A stretch of 62,882 nucleotides of DNA from Planctomycetota bacterium (GTDB taxonomy: Bacteria > Planctomycetota > UBA1135 > GCA-002686595): NCBI GenBank assembly GCA_016779225.1, contig JADHNZ010000014.1, positions 1-62,882 of the forward strand, written 5' to 3'. Of this stretch, positions 17,079 through 25,147 are shown one piece after another. The number at the start of each line of letters is the position of its first letter. The stretch's first letter is position 1. Position numbers and translations under genes: made by a program. The notes under the pieces are model-generated. The model had not been told where the DNA came from. It saw nothing but the letters and a program-made list of their open reading frames with translations, and ran no database searches.

Positions 17079-18619
17079 TGCACGGACACCCCCTGGCCGC
17101 CCTCGGGGGCCTCGCGGCCCTCCTTGCCCTGACCGCTGGCCCCGCCGCATCGCCGAGCCCCCTCGCGGACGCGCGCATGGCCGAGGCCGCGCCCAAGCGC
17201 CCGAATGTGCTGTTCATCTACATGGACGACCACGCGGCCCAGACCATCGGCGCCTACGGCTCCCGCTTCGGGCCCACGCCCAACATCGACTCCCTGGCCG
17301 CAGAGGGCATGCTCTTCCGCAACGCCTTCTGCACCAACTCCATCTGCGCTCCCGCGCGGGCCGTGGTGCTGACCGGCAAGCACAGCCACCTCAACGGGGT
17401 CCCGGACAACGGCAGCACCTTCGACGGCGCCCAGGAGACCTTCCCCAAGGCCCTCCAGGCCGCCGGGTACCGGACGGCGATGATCGGCAAGTGGCACCTG
17501 CGGTCCACGCCCACGGGCTTCGACCACTACGAGGTCCTGCGCGGACAGGGCCCCTACTACAACCCGGTCCTGCTGACCCCGGACGGCCAGCAGCGGCACC
17601 GCGGCTACACCACCGAGGTCATCACCAAGCGGGCCCTCGCCTTCCTCGAGGAGGCCGCGAGTGGCGAGGAGCCCTGGCTGCTGATGTACCAGCACAAGGC
17701 TCCGCACCGGAACTGGCAGCCGGGCCCGAGCGAGGTGGGCCTGTTCGACGACATCGAGTTCCCCGAGCCGCCCACGCTCTTCGACGACTACGCCACCCGC
17801 AACCCCGGCGCGGCGAGCCAGGAGATGAGCATCGCCACCCACCTGCGCGACGAGTACGACCTCAAGCTCGCCCCCCCGCCGGGGCTCGACGAGGAGCAGC
17901 TCGCTACCTGGAAGGCGGCCTATGACCCGCGCAACGAGGCCTTCTTCGCCGATCCTCCGGAGGGTGACGCGCGCACGCGCTGGAACTACCAGCGCTACAC
18001 CAAGGACTACATGCGCTGCATCCACGGCGTGGACCGGCAGGTGGGGCGCGTGCTCGAGGCCCTCGAGCGCCTGGAACTCGAGGACGACACCCTCGTGATC
18101 TACACCTCCGACCAGGGCTTCTACCTGGGCGAGCACGGCTGGTACGACAAGCGCTGGATGTACGAGGAGAGCCTGCGCTTCCCCCTGATCGCCCGCTGGC
18201 CAGGGGTGATCGCCCCGGGATCCGAGAGCACTGCGCTCGTTCAGAACCTCGACTTCGCGGCCACCTTCCTGGAGCTCGCGGGCGTGCCCGAGGCCATGAG
18301 CACGCAGGGCGAGAGCCTGGTCCCCCTGCTGGAGGGCACGACCCCGCTGACCTGGCGCAAGGACCTGTACTACCGCTACTACGAGGTCGGTGAGCACGCG
18401 GTGCCGCCGCACTTCGGCGTCCGCACCGAGACCCACAAGCTGATTCACTTCCCGGACACAGGTTTCACAGAGCTCTTCGACCTGACCACGGACCCCCTCG
18501 AGGTGCACAGCGTGGCCGACGATCCTGAGCAGCAGAGCCTCCGAGGACGCCTGGAGGCACGCCTGCGCGAGCTTGCGGAGGAGGTCGGCGACGAGCTCCC
18601 GCCGGAGGAGCCGAACTGA
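17078..18619 (+). CDS. Secreted sulfatase (formylglycine type)
   Basis: 513 residues from the ATG at 17078; longer upstream extensions would run through the isomerase gene. A signal peptide spans residues 1-24. The metal Asp pair is D50-D51 (IYMDDH). The catalytic Cys90 lies in C-A-P-A-R, the CxPxR core that is converted to formylglycine; LTG follows. Later GKWHLR, TSDQGFYLGEHGWYDK and a C-terminal NLDFAATFLELAG region fit type I sulfatases of the iduronate-2-sulfatase-like group. It hydrolyses a sulfate ester, probably on a polysaccharide. Activity needs a formylglycine-generating enzyme, which is not in this window. Confidence 0.92.
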   Translation: MHGHPLAALGGLAALLALTAGPAASPSPLADARMAEAAPKRPNVLFIYMDDHAAQTIGAYGSRFGPTPNIDSLAAEGMLFRNAFCTNSICAPARAVVLTGKHSHLNGVPDNGSTFDGAQETFPKALQAAGYRTAMIGKWHLRSTPTGFDHYEVLRGQGPYYNPVLLTPDGQQRHRGYTTEVITKRALAFLEEAASGEEPWLLMYQHKAPHRNWQPGPSEVGLFDDIEFPEPPTLFDDYATRNPGAASQEMSIATHLRDEYDLKLAPPPGLDEEQLATWKAAYDPRNEAFFADPPEGDARTRWNYQRYTKDYMRCIHGVDRQVGRVLEALERLELEDDTLVIYTSDQGFYLGEHGWYDKRWMYEESLRFPLIARWPGVIAPGSESTALVQNLDFAATFLELAGVPEAMSTQGESLVPLLEGTTPLTWRKDLYYRYYEVGEHAVPPHFGVRTETHKLIHFPDTGFTELFDLTTDPLEVHSVADDPEQQSLRGRLEARLRELAEEVGDELPPEEPN

Positions 18620-18754
18620 GTCCCCCCGCGCGGCGCCGCGGCCGGGAGCAGGGCAAGGCCCTCTCCCCTGGCGACGCACGCGCAGGTTCTCCATGCTGCA
18701 AGCAGGCATCCGGCAGCCCGCCGGACTCCACCCCCCCCCATCACCCCAACCACC

Positions 18755-19855
18755 ATGATCCACACCCTTCCCCTGCTGCTGGCCCTGCCTGGCGGCCCGG
18801 CGCCCGAGTGCGCTGCGCCGCCCGCCCTGGCCAGCCCCCTCACGGTCGCGCCCCGCGACATCACCGAGGATGTCCAGGCCGCGATCAAGGCCTTCGACGA
18901 GGCCTACTCGGCCTGGATCGAGAAGCTGCGCGCCGCCAGCGAGGACGAGCGAGAGGCGCTCTACGCAGAGCGCCCAAACCCCGGCAAGACCTGCACCCAG
19001 CTCCTCGAGCTGGCCGACACCGAGCCGGCCTCCGTTGGCGCGTTCGAGGCCTGGCGCTGGGTCGCGAGCAGCGGCTCCGACGAGCAGGCGGCCCGCGCGG
19101 CCAGCAGCCTCGCGCAGCACCACCTGGAGAACGAGGCCCTCGCCGAGATCGCCCTCGGCCTGATGTACTCCGGCACGGGAGTGGCCGAGGCCCTCGAGGC
19201 CATGGCGAAGGGCTCTCCCCACGCCGCGACCCAGGGCTGCGCGTGGTACGCCCTGGCCAAGATCCTGGCCGAGTCCGGCGACGCGGCGCGCGCCGAGGAG
19301 ATCATCAAGGTCGTGCTCGCCAAGTACGGCGATGTGGAGGTCTACGGCGGCCGCCGCAAGCTCGGCCCGCTGGCCGAGGGCATGCTCTTCGAGGCCACGC
19401 GCCTCCAGATCGGCATGCAGACCCCCGACATCGACGGAGAGGACATCGACGGCGTGGGGTTCAAGCTCTCGGACTACCGCGGCAAGGTCGTCATGCTCGA
19501 CTTCTGGGGCGACTGGTGAGGCCCCTGCCGGGCCATGTACCCGCACGAGCGGTCGCTCGTGAAAGACTACGCCGAACGCCCCTTCGCCATCATCGGGGTC
19601 AACTCCGATCGAGACCGCGACAAGCTCAAGGAGCGCATCGTCGAGGAGTCCATCACCTGGCGCTCCTTCTGGAACGGCGGGAGCACCTCCGGCCCGATCT
19701 CGACCCGCTGGAATGTCTCCGGCTGGCCGACGATCTATGTCATCGACCACACCGGCAAGATCCGCTATCGAGATGTCCGGGGTGATGCCCTCGATGCCGC
19801 GATCGCCGAGCTGGTCGAGGAGGCCGAGCGCGCCCTGGAGAAGCAGGGACGCTGA
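18755..19855 (+). CDS. TlpA/thioredoxin-like protein with in-frame TGA (putative selenocysteine, W-U-G-P-C)
   Basis: Read through the TGA at 19517-19519, this is one 366-residue secreted protein. It has a signal peptide (1-24), a helical domain (about 30-215) and a TlpA-like thioredoxin domain (about 220-366). TGA is codon 255 and occupies the first Cys of the redox motif: FWGDW-U-GPCRAMYP. The same frame then continues with typical features: a GVNSDRD segment and the cis-Pro loop SGWPTIYVID. A SECIS-like hairpin lies 25 nt downstream. No other frame break occurs. I see a selenocysteine site. Alternatives are a TGC-to-TGA sequencing error or a nonsense mutation, but a random stop would rarely fall on the catalytic Cys. 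The final part could otherwise be miscalled as a gene starting at 19535. Confidence 0.75.
19517..19519 (+). other. In-frame TGA proposed to encode selenocysteine
   Basis: Codon 255 of the thioredoxin-like gene. The flanking codons read Asp-Trp-TGA-Gly-Pro-Cys-Arg, so the TGA substitutes the N-terminal Cys of a CGPC motif. Confidence 0.7.
19545..19560 (+). promoter_or_regulatory. Candidate bacterial SECIS hairpin
   Basis: ACGAGC (19545-19550) and GCTCGT (19555-19560) form a perfect 6-bp stem closing a GGTC loop (GGUC in RNA). The loop starts 31 nt after the TGA, inside the 16-37 nt range reported for bacterial SECIS elements. The loop begins with G and contains U, as those elements require. 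A closer stem GGCCC/GGGCC (19520-19524 with 19530-19534) lies directly after the TGA and could extend the structure. Confidence 0.5.
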
Positions 19856-19902
19856 GCTCGCCGCAGCCGAGGTCCGGATCAACACCGCATCTCGGCTCCC
19901 TG

Positions 19903-19935
19903 GAGCGCGCCCCGGGCCGAGCCCGGGGCGCGCTC
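19903..19935 (+). terminator. Strong hairpin terminator after the thioredoxin-like gene
   Basis: A perfect 14-bp stem (19903-19916 with 19922-19935, GAGCGCGCCCCGGG and its complement) with a 5-nt loop. It is followed by a short mixed T/C stretch. It separates the isomerase-sulfatase-thioredoxin group from the GntR gene. Confidence 0.7.
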
Positions 19936-19973
19936 TCGTTCTCGCCAGCCTGTCCCCGGCCTGCCCCACCTGC

Positions 19974-19979
19974 TAGAAC
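19974..19979 (+). promoter_or_regulatory. Candidate extended -10 (TGC-TAGAAC) 6 nt before the GntR ATG
   Basis: TAGAAC at 19974-19979 is preceded by TGC (extended -10 style) and followed by GGGGCC and the ATG at 19986. The 6-nt gap would place the transcription start at or next to the ATG. Confidence 0.5.
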
Positions 19980-19985
19980 GGGGCC

Positions 19986-20711
19986 ATGGAGCCGCCCCTG
20001 CAGAGCACCCTCGCTGAGAAGGCCTATCAGGCCATCCGCGGGATGCTCGGACGCGGCGAGCTGCGCCCAGGCGACCGCCTGGTGAACCGCTCCCTTGCCG
20101 CGGAGATCGGCGTGAGCTTCACCCCGGTGCGTGAGGCCATCAACCAGCTGGCCTCCGAGGGCCTAGTCGAGTATGTGCGCGGGGCCGGGGCCTATGTGCG
20201 CCGGATCGACCGCCGCCAGCTCGAGCAGCTGTTCGACCTGCGCGACTGCCTCGAGCCCTTCGCCGCCCAGCAGGCGGCCAAGCACATCGACTCGGAGGAG
20301 CTGCGCGAGGCGCACCGGCTCTGCACACTGTTCCTCGCTATGGCCCGCGAGGTGCGAGAGCAGCCCGACCAGAGCGCCGACCCCGCCCAGTGGCACCGCT
20401 GGATCGAGCTCGAGGAGCGCTTCCACGGCCTGATCATCGACGCGGCGCGCAACCCCTGGCTGCTCAAGATCGCCGGCGAGCTGCGCCTGATGGCGCTGCT
20501 CTTCGGGCCCCAGCGCGCGGGCGAGGGGATCTTGACCCTCAGCACCGCGGCCCGCACCTGGCGCGAGCACCTGGTGCTCGTGCGGCACCTCGAGCGCGGA
20601 GACAGCGCCGCGGCCGAGACCTGGATGGCAGCCCACATCCAGAACGCCCGGCGCCACCTCTTGGCCTGGCACGACCGCCAGGTGCGCGAGCGAACCGAGG
20701 GCCGTCCGTGA
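19986..20711 (+). CDS. GntR-family transcriptional regulator, FCD type
   Basis: 241 residues. The N-terminal winged helix-turn-helix is canonical: YQAIRGMLGRGELRPGDRL, then LAAEIGVSFTPVREAINQL. The C-terminal helical FCD domain starts LEQLFDLRDCLEPFAAQQAA and includes H154 in an EERFHGLII stretch, a typical metal or effector site. FadR-subfamily regulators respond to sugar acids, organic acids or similar metabolites. It sits at the head of the PIG-L, acyltransferase and hydrolase genes, so it probably controls them; this is inference. Confidence 0.92.
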   Translation: MEPPLQSTLAEKAYQAIRGMLGRGELRPGDRLVNRSLAAEIGVSFTPVREAINQLASEGLVEYVRGAGAYVRRIDRRQLEQLFDLRDCLEPFAAQQAAKHIDSEELREAHRLCTLFLAMAREVREQPDQSADPAQWHRWIELEERFHGLIIDAARNPWLLKIAGELRLMALLFGPQRAGEGILTLSTAARTWREHLVLVRHLERGDSAAAETWMAAHIQNARRHLLAWHDRQVRERTEGRP

Positions 20712-20769
20712 GGCCCCCTCCGCCCACCGCCTCCATGCGACCGAACTCCCTGCGTACGACTCTGCGGCG

Positions 20770-20774
20770 AAGGA
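20770..20774 (+). promoter_or_regulatory. Ribosome binding site deciding the PIG-L start
   Basis: AAGGA at 20770-20774 is 5 nt before the ATG at 20780. The upstream in-frame ATG at 20735 has no such site and would precede the lipoprotein signal with 15 extra residues. Confidence 0.6.
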
Positions 20775-20779
20775 CCTCC

Positions 20780-21817
20780 ATGCCTCCCACGAGCCGCCTC
20801 GTCCCCCTCGTGGCCCTGCTCGCTGCGTGCGCCACGCGCGTGAAGACGATCGAGATCAGCGAGGTCGAGGAGGGTGAGGGTCCGAGCATCCTGGCCGTCA
20901 TCGCCCACCCCGACGACGAGAGCGCGTTTGCGGGAGCCGTGTTTGCAAGCGCGGTGGAGCACGGCAGCGCGGTGGATGTGCTGTGCCTCACCAATGGCGA
21001 GGGCGGGTTCAAGTACTCCACTCTGGCAGAGCGTGAGCACGGCGTGCGCCTCACCGAGGAGGACATCGGGCGCGCCGAGCTGCCGGCGATCCGCGAGGCC
21101 GAGCTCACGCGCGCCCTGGGGTGGCTCGGGGTGCGGCGGCTGCTGCTGCTCCAGCAGACCGATCACCGCTTCACCACCGACCTCGGGGAGGTCCTGCCCG
21201 AGGCTGGTCAGGCGGCGAGCCCCTGGGACCTGGAGCTGGTCCGCGAGGAGCTCGCGCGCCTGCTCGCAGGCGGCGAGTACGAGCTCGTGCTCGCCCTCGC
21301 GCCGAGCCCCACCACGCACGCCCACCACCAGGCCGCAACCCTCCTCGCGGCGGAGGCGGTGCGGTCCCTGCCTGCAGCCGAGCGGCCCCTGCTGCTGACC
21401 CCCACCTCGCGGCGCCTGGAGGACGGCCCCGTGGCTCCGACCGGCCTGGAGGGCGAGCCCAGCCTGGAGCCCATGGTTGGGCCGTTCACCTTCAACCGGC
21501 GGACCCGCTTCGGGCACAGGGAGCGCCTGGACTACTCGATCCCGATCCTGTGGGCCATGGCCGAGCACCGCTCCCAGGGGACCCTGCAGATGATGGTCGG
21601 GCGCGCCGACCTCGAGGACTACTGGATGCTCGCGGCCTCGATCCCCGAGTTCGCCACGGCGGACGATGTGGAGGCCCTGGCCATGCGCGCCAAGGCCTGG
21701 ACGGACCTGCTCGCCACGCCGACCTTCACGGTCCCGACCTACGGGGCCAGCGCGGGGACCAACGCGGAGGTCGGCGGCGTCGAGCCCGAGTCCACGCGCG
21801 CCACGGACACGCCATGA
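20780..21817 (+). CDS. PIG-L family deacetylase, lipoprotein
   Basis: 345 residues from ATG 20780. Residues 1-18 end in a lipobox (LLAAC), so it is probably a lipid-anchored periplasmic protein. The catalytic AHPDDE motif (about residues 39-44) and a second His cluster (THAHHQAA) define the zinc-dependent PIG-L/LmbE de-N-acetylase family, which removes acetyl groups from GlcNAc-containing molecules. It ends in the start of the acyltransferase gene (ATGA overlap). Its neighbours, an N-acetyltransferase-like and an esterase-like protein, suggest handling of acetyl groups on amino sugars. Confidence 0.88.
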   Translation: MPPTSRLVPLVALLAACATRVKTIEISEVEEGEGPSILAVIAHPDDESAFAGAVFASAVEHGSAVDVLCLTNGEGGFKYSTLAEREHGVRLTEEDIGRAELPAIREAELTRALGWLGVRRLLLLQQTDHRFTTDLGEVLPEAGQAASPWDLELVREELARLLAGGEYELVLALAPSPTTHAHHQAATLLAAEAVRSLPAAERPLLLTPTSRRLEDGPVAPTGLEGEPSLEPMVGPFTFNRRTRFGHRERLDYSIPILWAMAEHRSQGTLQMMVGRADLEDYWMLAASIPEFATADDVEALAMRAKAWTDLLATPTFTVPTYGASAGTNAEVGGVEPESTRATDTP

Positions 21818-22896
21818 CGGGCGAGCCCGCCATGCCGCGCCGCCTCGTGTCCCTGGACGCCCTGCGCGGCCTCGACATGCTCGTCATCGTCGGCGGCGCT
21901 GCGGTGGTGCGCGAGCTGGCGCGGACCACCGAGCACCCAGTGCTCGCGACCATCGCGCACCAGCTAGAGCATGTCGAGTGGCACGGGTTCCTCTTCTACG
22001 ACCTCGTCTTCCCGCTGTTCCTGTTCCTCTCCGGGGCCACCCTGCCCCTGACGGTCGAGAGGCGCGTCGCCGCGGGAGGCTCGCGAGGACAGGAGACGCG
22101 CAGTGCCCTGCGACGGGGCCTCGTGCTGGTCCTGCTCGGCGCGGTCTACAACGGGGCCCTGCGGCTCGACGGCGAGCCGGTGCGCTGGGCGAGCGTCCTC
22201 GGGCGCATCGGCCTGGGCTGGACCGGCGCGGCCCTGGCGTGCATCTGGCTCTCCCTGCGTGCCCAGATCGGCGTCGCCGTGGGGATCCTGCTGGGGTACT
22301 GGGCCCTCCTCGCCTGGGCTCCGGTGCCGGGATTCGGCGCCGGGGACCTGACGCCCGGGCACACCTTCACGGACTGGGTCGACCAGCATCTGCTCCCAGG
22401 CCGCCTGTACAAGGGCGACCGCGACCCGGAGGGACTCCTGGGAACGGTGCCCTCGGTGGCGACGGCCCTGATGGGCGCCTTCGCGGGTCGGTGGCTCCTG
22501 CGGGGCCCCAGCTGTCGAGGCTGGCGCGCCCTTGGGCTCATCGGAGCCGGCGCGGTCGCGCTGCTGGTCGCGGGGGTCTGGGATGCGTGGCTGCCCCTCA
22601 ACAAGAACCTGTGGACCTCCTCCTTCGCCCTGTGGTGCGCGGGCTGGAGCTCGCTCCTGCTCGGGGCGTTCCACTTCGCCTGTGACCGTGACGAGGACCC
22701 CGGCCTCGCGCTCCCCCTGGTCGTGATCGGCATGAACCCCATCACGATCTACCTGCTGCGCGGCTTTGTGGACTTCCCCGCGCTCAGCGAGCTCCTCCTC
22801 AACCCCCTGCGCATCTCCCCGCTTGCGGGCGCGCTCCTCCTCGAATGGCTCCTCCTCTACGCTCTCTATCGGCGGCGCTGGTTCTTGCGGGTCTGA
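21814..22896 (+). CDS. Membrane acyltransferase, HGSNAT/DUF5009-like
   Basis: 360 residues with about ten predicted membrane helices. The N-terminus has the family pattern LDALRGLDMLVIV, then HVEWHGFLFYDLVFPLFLFL. This W-H-G...D-x-V-F-P stretch matches the heparan-alpha-glucosaminide N-acetyltransferase (HGSNAT)/YeiB-like group, which moves acetyl groups across the membrane to a terminal amino sugar. The start overlaps the PIG-L stop by 4 bp, and the 3' end overlaps the SGNH gene by 52 bp. Its acceptor is unknown; pairing with a deacetylase suggests re-acetylation of a glucosamine product. Confidence 0.85.
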   Translation: MTGEPAMPRRLVSLDALRGLDMLVIVGGAAVVRELARTTEHPVLATIAHQLEHVEWHGFLFYDLVFPLFLFLSGATLPLTVERRVAAGGSRGQETRSALRRGLVLVLLGAVYNGALRLDGEPVRWASVLGRIGLGWTGAALACIWLSLRAQIGVAVGILLGYWALLAWAPVPGFGAGDLTPGHTFTDWVDQHLLPGRLYKGDRDPEGLLGTVPSVATALMGAFAGRWLLRGPSCRGWRALGLIGAGAVALLVAGVWDAWLPLNKNLWTSSFALWCAGWSSLLLGAFHFACDRDEDPGLALPLVVIGMNPITIYLLRGFVDFPALSELLLNPLRISPLAGALLLEWLLLYALYRRRWFLRV

Positions 22897-24704
22897 CCGC
22901 GCTCCCCGCCGCCGCGCGCCAGGAGCTCGAGGCCCTGCGCCTCGAGCCGGACTCCGCGCGCGCCAGCGGCGCCGTCGCCATCACCCTGGGCAGCTCCCTC
23001 TCGCGCGAGACGACCGAGGCCGCCCTGCTCGCCGCCGGGGTGCGCGTGGTGCGCGTCGAGGGGGCGGCGGGCTTCGGCTCGCCCGACGGCGTCGAGGCGT
23101 TCGAGCGCCTAGCACGGCGCGAGGCCGGCACGCGCCCCGCGCTCCTGGTCGGGTACGACCTCGGCGCGGTGACCGTCCTGAACGCGGCGGCCGAGCGCCC
23201 AGACTCGAGGCGCCCCGTGCTCGCCCTCGACCCGGTCTGCGACCTCAAGAGCCGGCCGGCCGGCTGGGGCGCCTCCCCGCCCGACGAGCTCCTGTGGGCA
23301 GCCGCCCTGGACGCCTGGGGCTGGGACCTGGAGGCGGCCCGGATCGCCCCGGGGAACCCCATCGACCGCGCCCTGGGCCTCGCCTCTGGAGTTCAGCCCC
23401 TGGCGTTCGCGTTCGCGGAGCAGGATCCGCTCAGCCCCCCACGGGAGAATGCGCAGCGCCTCGCCAAGCGCCTCCACGACCTCGGCGGCATCCGACTGGT
23501 GCGCTCGCGGCCCGGGAGCGATGGCCTCGACGGGGAGGGCGCCCAGGCGCTCGTGGCCTGGGCGCTGGCGCACGCGGAGCGCGCGCCCGACCTCCTCCGC
23601 CTCCGCGCGGGCGCGCCGCGGACTGCGGCTCGGCTTGCGGCCGGCGAGACCGTTCGAGTGGGCTTCCTCGGAGGCTCCCTGACCGAGGCCGCCGGGTGGC
23701 GCCCGCTCGTGACCCGCACGCTGACCTCGCGCACGGACGGCAAGGTCCTGTGGAAGGCCGCCGGGCGCGCATCCTTCGACTCGGTCGGGGATGCGGTTCG
23801 CCTCGTGCCCGACCTGCTGAATGAGGGCCCGCTGGACCTGGTCCTGCTGGACTGCGCCGTGAACGACCGCGCCAATGGGCGCTCGGAGCAGGAGTCCGTG
23901 CGCGGGATCGAGGGCGTCCTGTTCGGCCTGCGGCGCGCCAACCCCGCGTGTGAGCTTGTCCTCGTGCACCTGGCCGATGAGGACAAGCTGGCCGCCCAGC
24001 GCCGGGGCGAGGTCCCCTACGAGCTGCGCGCCGCCGAGCGCGTGGCCGTGCGCCACGGCCTCTCCACCATCGAGGTCTCGCGCCGCGTCGGCTTCGGCCT
24101 CGAGGTCGGCGAGCTGGACTGGGCCTCGGACTTTGGCGGCCTGCACCCCAATGCCCGCGGCTACGGCATCTATGCGCGCCTGGTCGAGTCAGCCCTCGAC
24201 CGCCTGCTGGCGGGAGCCTCGGAGGGCGGCCCTCCTCGCGGGGTCGGTCCCGTGGACCGCGCGAGCTACGGAGGCTTCCAGCCGGTCGAGCTGGCGACGG
24301 CCCAGGACCTCGACGGCTTCACCCTGGACCCCGCCTGGACCCCGGCGGTTCCCGGTGTCGGGGTGCGCGCCGACTTCGTGTACGCGCCGGCCCTCGTCGC
24401 CGAGCAGCCCGGCGCGCGCCTCACCCTCCCCTTCGAGGGCTCCCAGCTGGCGGTGGTGGTCACGGCGGGGCCGGACGCGGGCGTCCTGGAGTGGAGCGTG
24501 GACGGAGGGCCCTGGTCCTCCCGGGACCTGTTCACCCGCTGGAGCCGGGGCCTCCACCTGCCCTGGACCCTGGTCCTCGAGAGCGCGCTCGAGCCCGGTC
24601 CCCACCGGGTGGAGCTGCGCGTGGGCGCACCGCGCAACGCCTCCTCGAGCGGGCACGCGGTGCGGATCTTCCGCGTGGCCCAGGGCACGGGGACGCAGGG
24701 CTGA
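22845..24704 (+). CDS. Secreted SGNH-hydrolase-like protein with N-terminal alpha/beta-hydrolase-like region
   Basis: 619 residues. A signal peptide spans residues 1-25. The first third resembles an alpha/beta-hydrolase Rossmann region (LLVGYDLGAVTVLNAAAERP) but lacks a clear nucleophile Ser, because G-Y-D replaces G-x-S. The middle is an SGNH/GDSL esterase: GGSLTE with Ser about 278, Asn in CAVND, and a C-terminal GGLHPNARGYGIYARL with the catalytic His about 434. The last ~150 residues are beta-rich, like a carbohydrate-binding domain. It probably de-esterifies a glycan outside the cell. The only good start is ATG 22845, inside the preceding gene. Confidence 0.75.
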   Translation: MAPPLRSLSAALVLAGLTALPAAARQELEALRLEPDSARASGAVAITLGSSLSRETTEAALLAAGVRVVRVEGAAGFGSPDGVEAFERLARREAGTRPALLVGYDLGAVTVLNAAAERPDSRRPVLALDPVCDLKSRPAGWGASPPDELLWAAALDAWGWDLEAARIAPGNPIDRALGLASGVQPLAFAFAEQDPLSPPRENAQRLAKRLHDLGGIRLVRSRPGSDGLDGEGAQALVAWALAHAERAPDLLRLRAGAPRTAARLAAGETVRVGFLGGSLTEAAGWRPLVTRTLTSRTDGKVLWKAAGRASFDSVGDAVRLVPDLLNEGPLDLVLLDCAVNDRANGRSEQESVRGIEGVLFGLRRANPACELVLVHLADEDKLAAQRRGEVPYELRAAERVAVRHGLSTIEVSRRVGFGLEVGELDWASDFGGLHPNARGYGIYARLVESALDRLLAGASEGGPPRGVGPVDRASYGGFQPVELATAQDLDGFTLDPAWTPAVPGVGVRADFVYAPALVAEQPGARLTLPFEGSQLAVVVTAGPDAGVLEWSVDGGPWSSRDLFTRWSRGLHLPWTLVLESALEPGPHRVELRVGAPRNASSSGHAVRIFRVAQGTGTQG

Positions 24705-24790
24705 GCCAGCCCGGAGCTCTCCCAGCCCTGGCGGGCAGGTTTCTTGGCCTTGGAAGCCCCCCTTGGAGGGACGGGCGCGGAGGAGGGTCT

Positions 24791-24796
24791 GGAGGT
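24791..24796 (+). promoter_or_regulatory. Strong Shine-Dalgarno for a short membrane protein
   Basis: GGAGGT at 24791-24796 lies 6 nt before the ATG at 24803. It is one of the few consensus ribosome sites in the window and supports the small ORF that follows. Confidence 0.6.
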
Positions 24797-24802
24797 GAGC
24801 CC

Positions 24803-25021
24803 ATGCTCCTGACCCTCGTCCTACTGACCGCCGCCGTTGCCCCCTCGCTCCTCCTCGGTCTCGCCCTCGGCGCTGTCGATCGCCCGTGGCTCACAGGCCC
24901 CAGCCTGCGCTCCAGCGACTCCCTGGGCCGCCCGATGGCGCGCGGCCCCCGCTCCCCGTGGAGCACCCCCGCGCGCCAGGCAGGCACCGACCCCCTCGAG
25001 GAGCTGCGCTGGGTGCTGTGA
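24803..25021 (+). CDS. Small membrane protein, hypothetical
   Basis: 72 residues starting at ATG 24803 after a strong ribosome site. Residues 1-25 are a Leu/Ala-rich membrane helix (LLTLVLLTAAVAPSLLLGLALG). The remainder is Ser/Pro/Arg-rich and ends PLEELRWVL. No family is recognised. It is convergent with dnaK, and the terminator at 25087-25127 lies between them. Confidence 0.5.
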   Translation: MLLTLVLLTAAVAPSLLLGLALGAVDRPWLTGPSLRSSDSLGRPMARGPRSPWSTPARQAGTDPLEELRWVL

Positions 25022-25086
25022 CTCCGCCATCAGGAGTGGTGAGGTCCCCCACGGCCCCGCGCCCCGCGACGAAGGGCCCGGGATGC

Positions 25087-25127
25087 AGGACGGCCCCGGC
25101 CGCGCACTGCGCGACCGGGGCCGTCCT
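25087..25127. terminator. Hairpin terminator between convergent genes
   Basis: AGGACGGCCCCGG (25087-25099) pairs perfectly with 25115-25127 around a 15-nt loop. It lies 21 bases from the dnaK stop and 66 bases from the end of the small membrane protein, so it could serve both strands. Confidence 0.65.
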
Positions 25128-25147
25128 CGCGTGGGCCTCGCCAGCCG

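Noticed and set aside
19535..19855. A separate 106-residue gene starting at ATG 19535
   Set aside because: It is in the same frame as the upstream part and would begin just after the second redox Cys with no ribosome site; the selenocysteine read-through is a better explanation.
17045..19969. A 974-codon frame on the - strand opposite the sulfatase and thioredoxin-like genes
   Set aside because: Shadow frame of well-supported + strand genes; no start context, signal or family motif.
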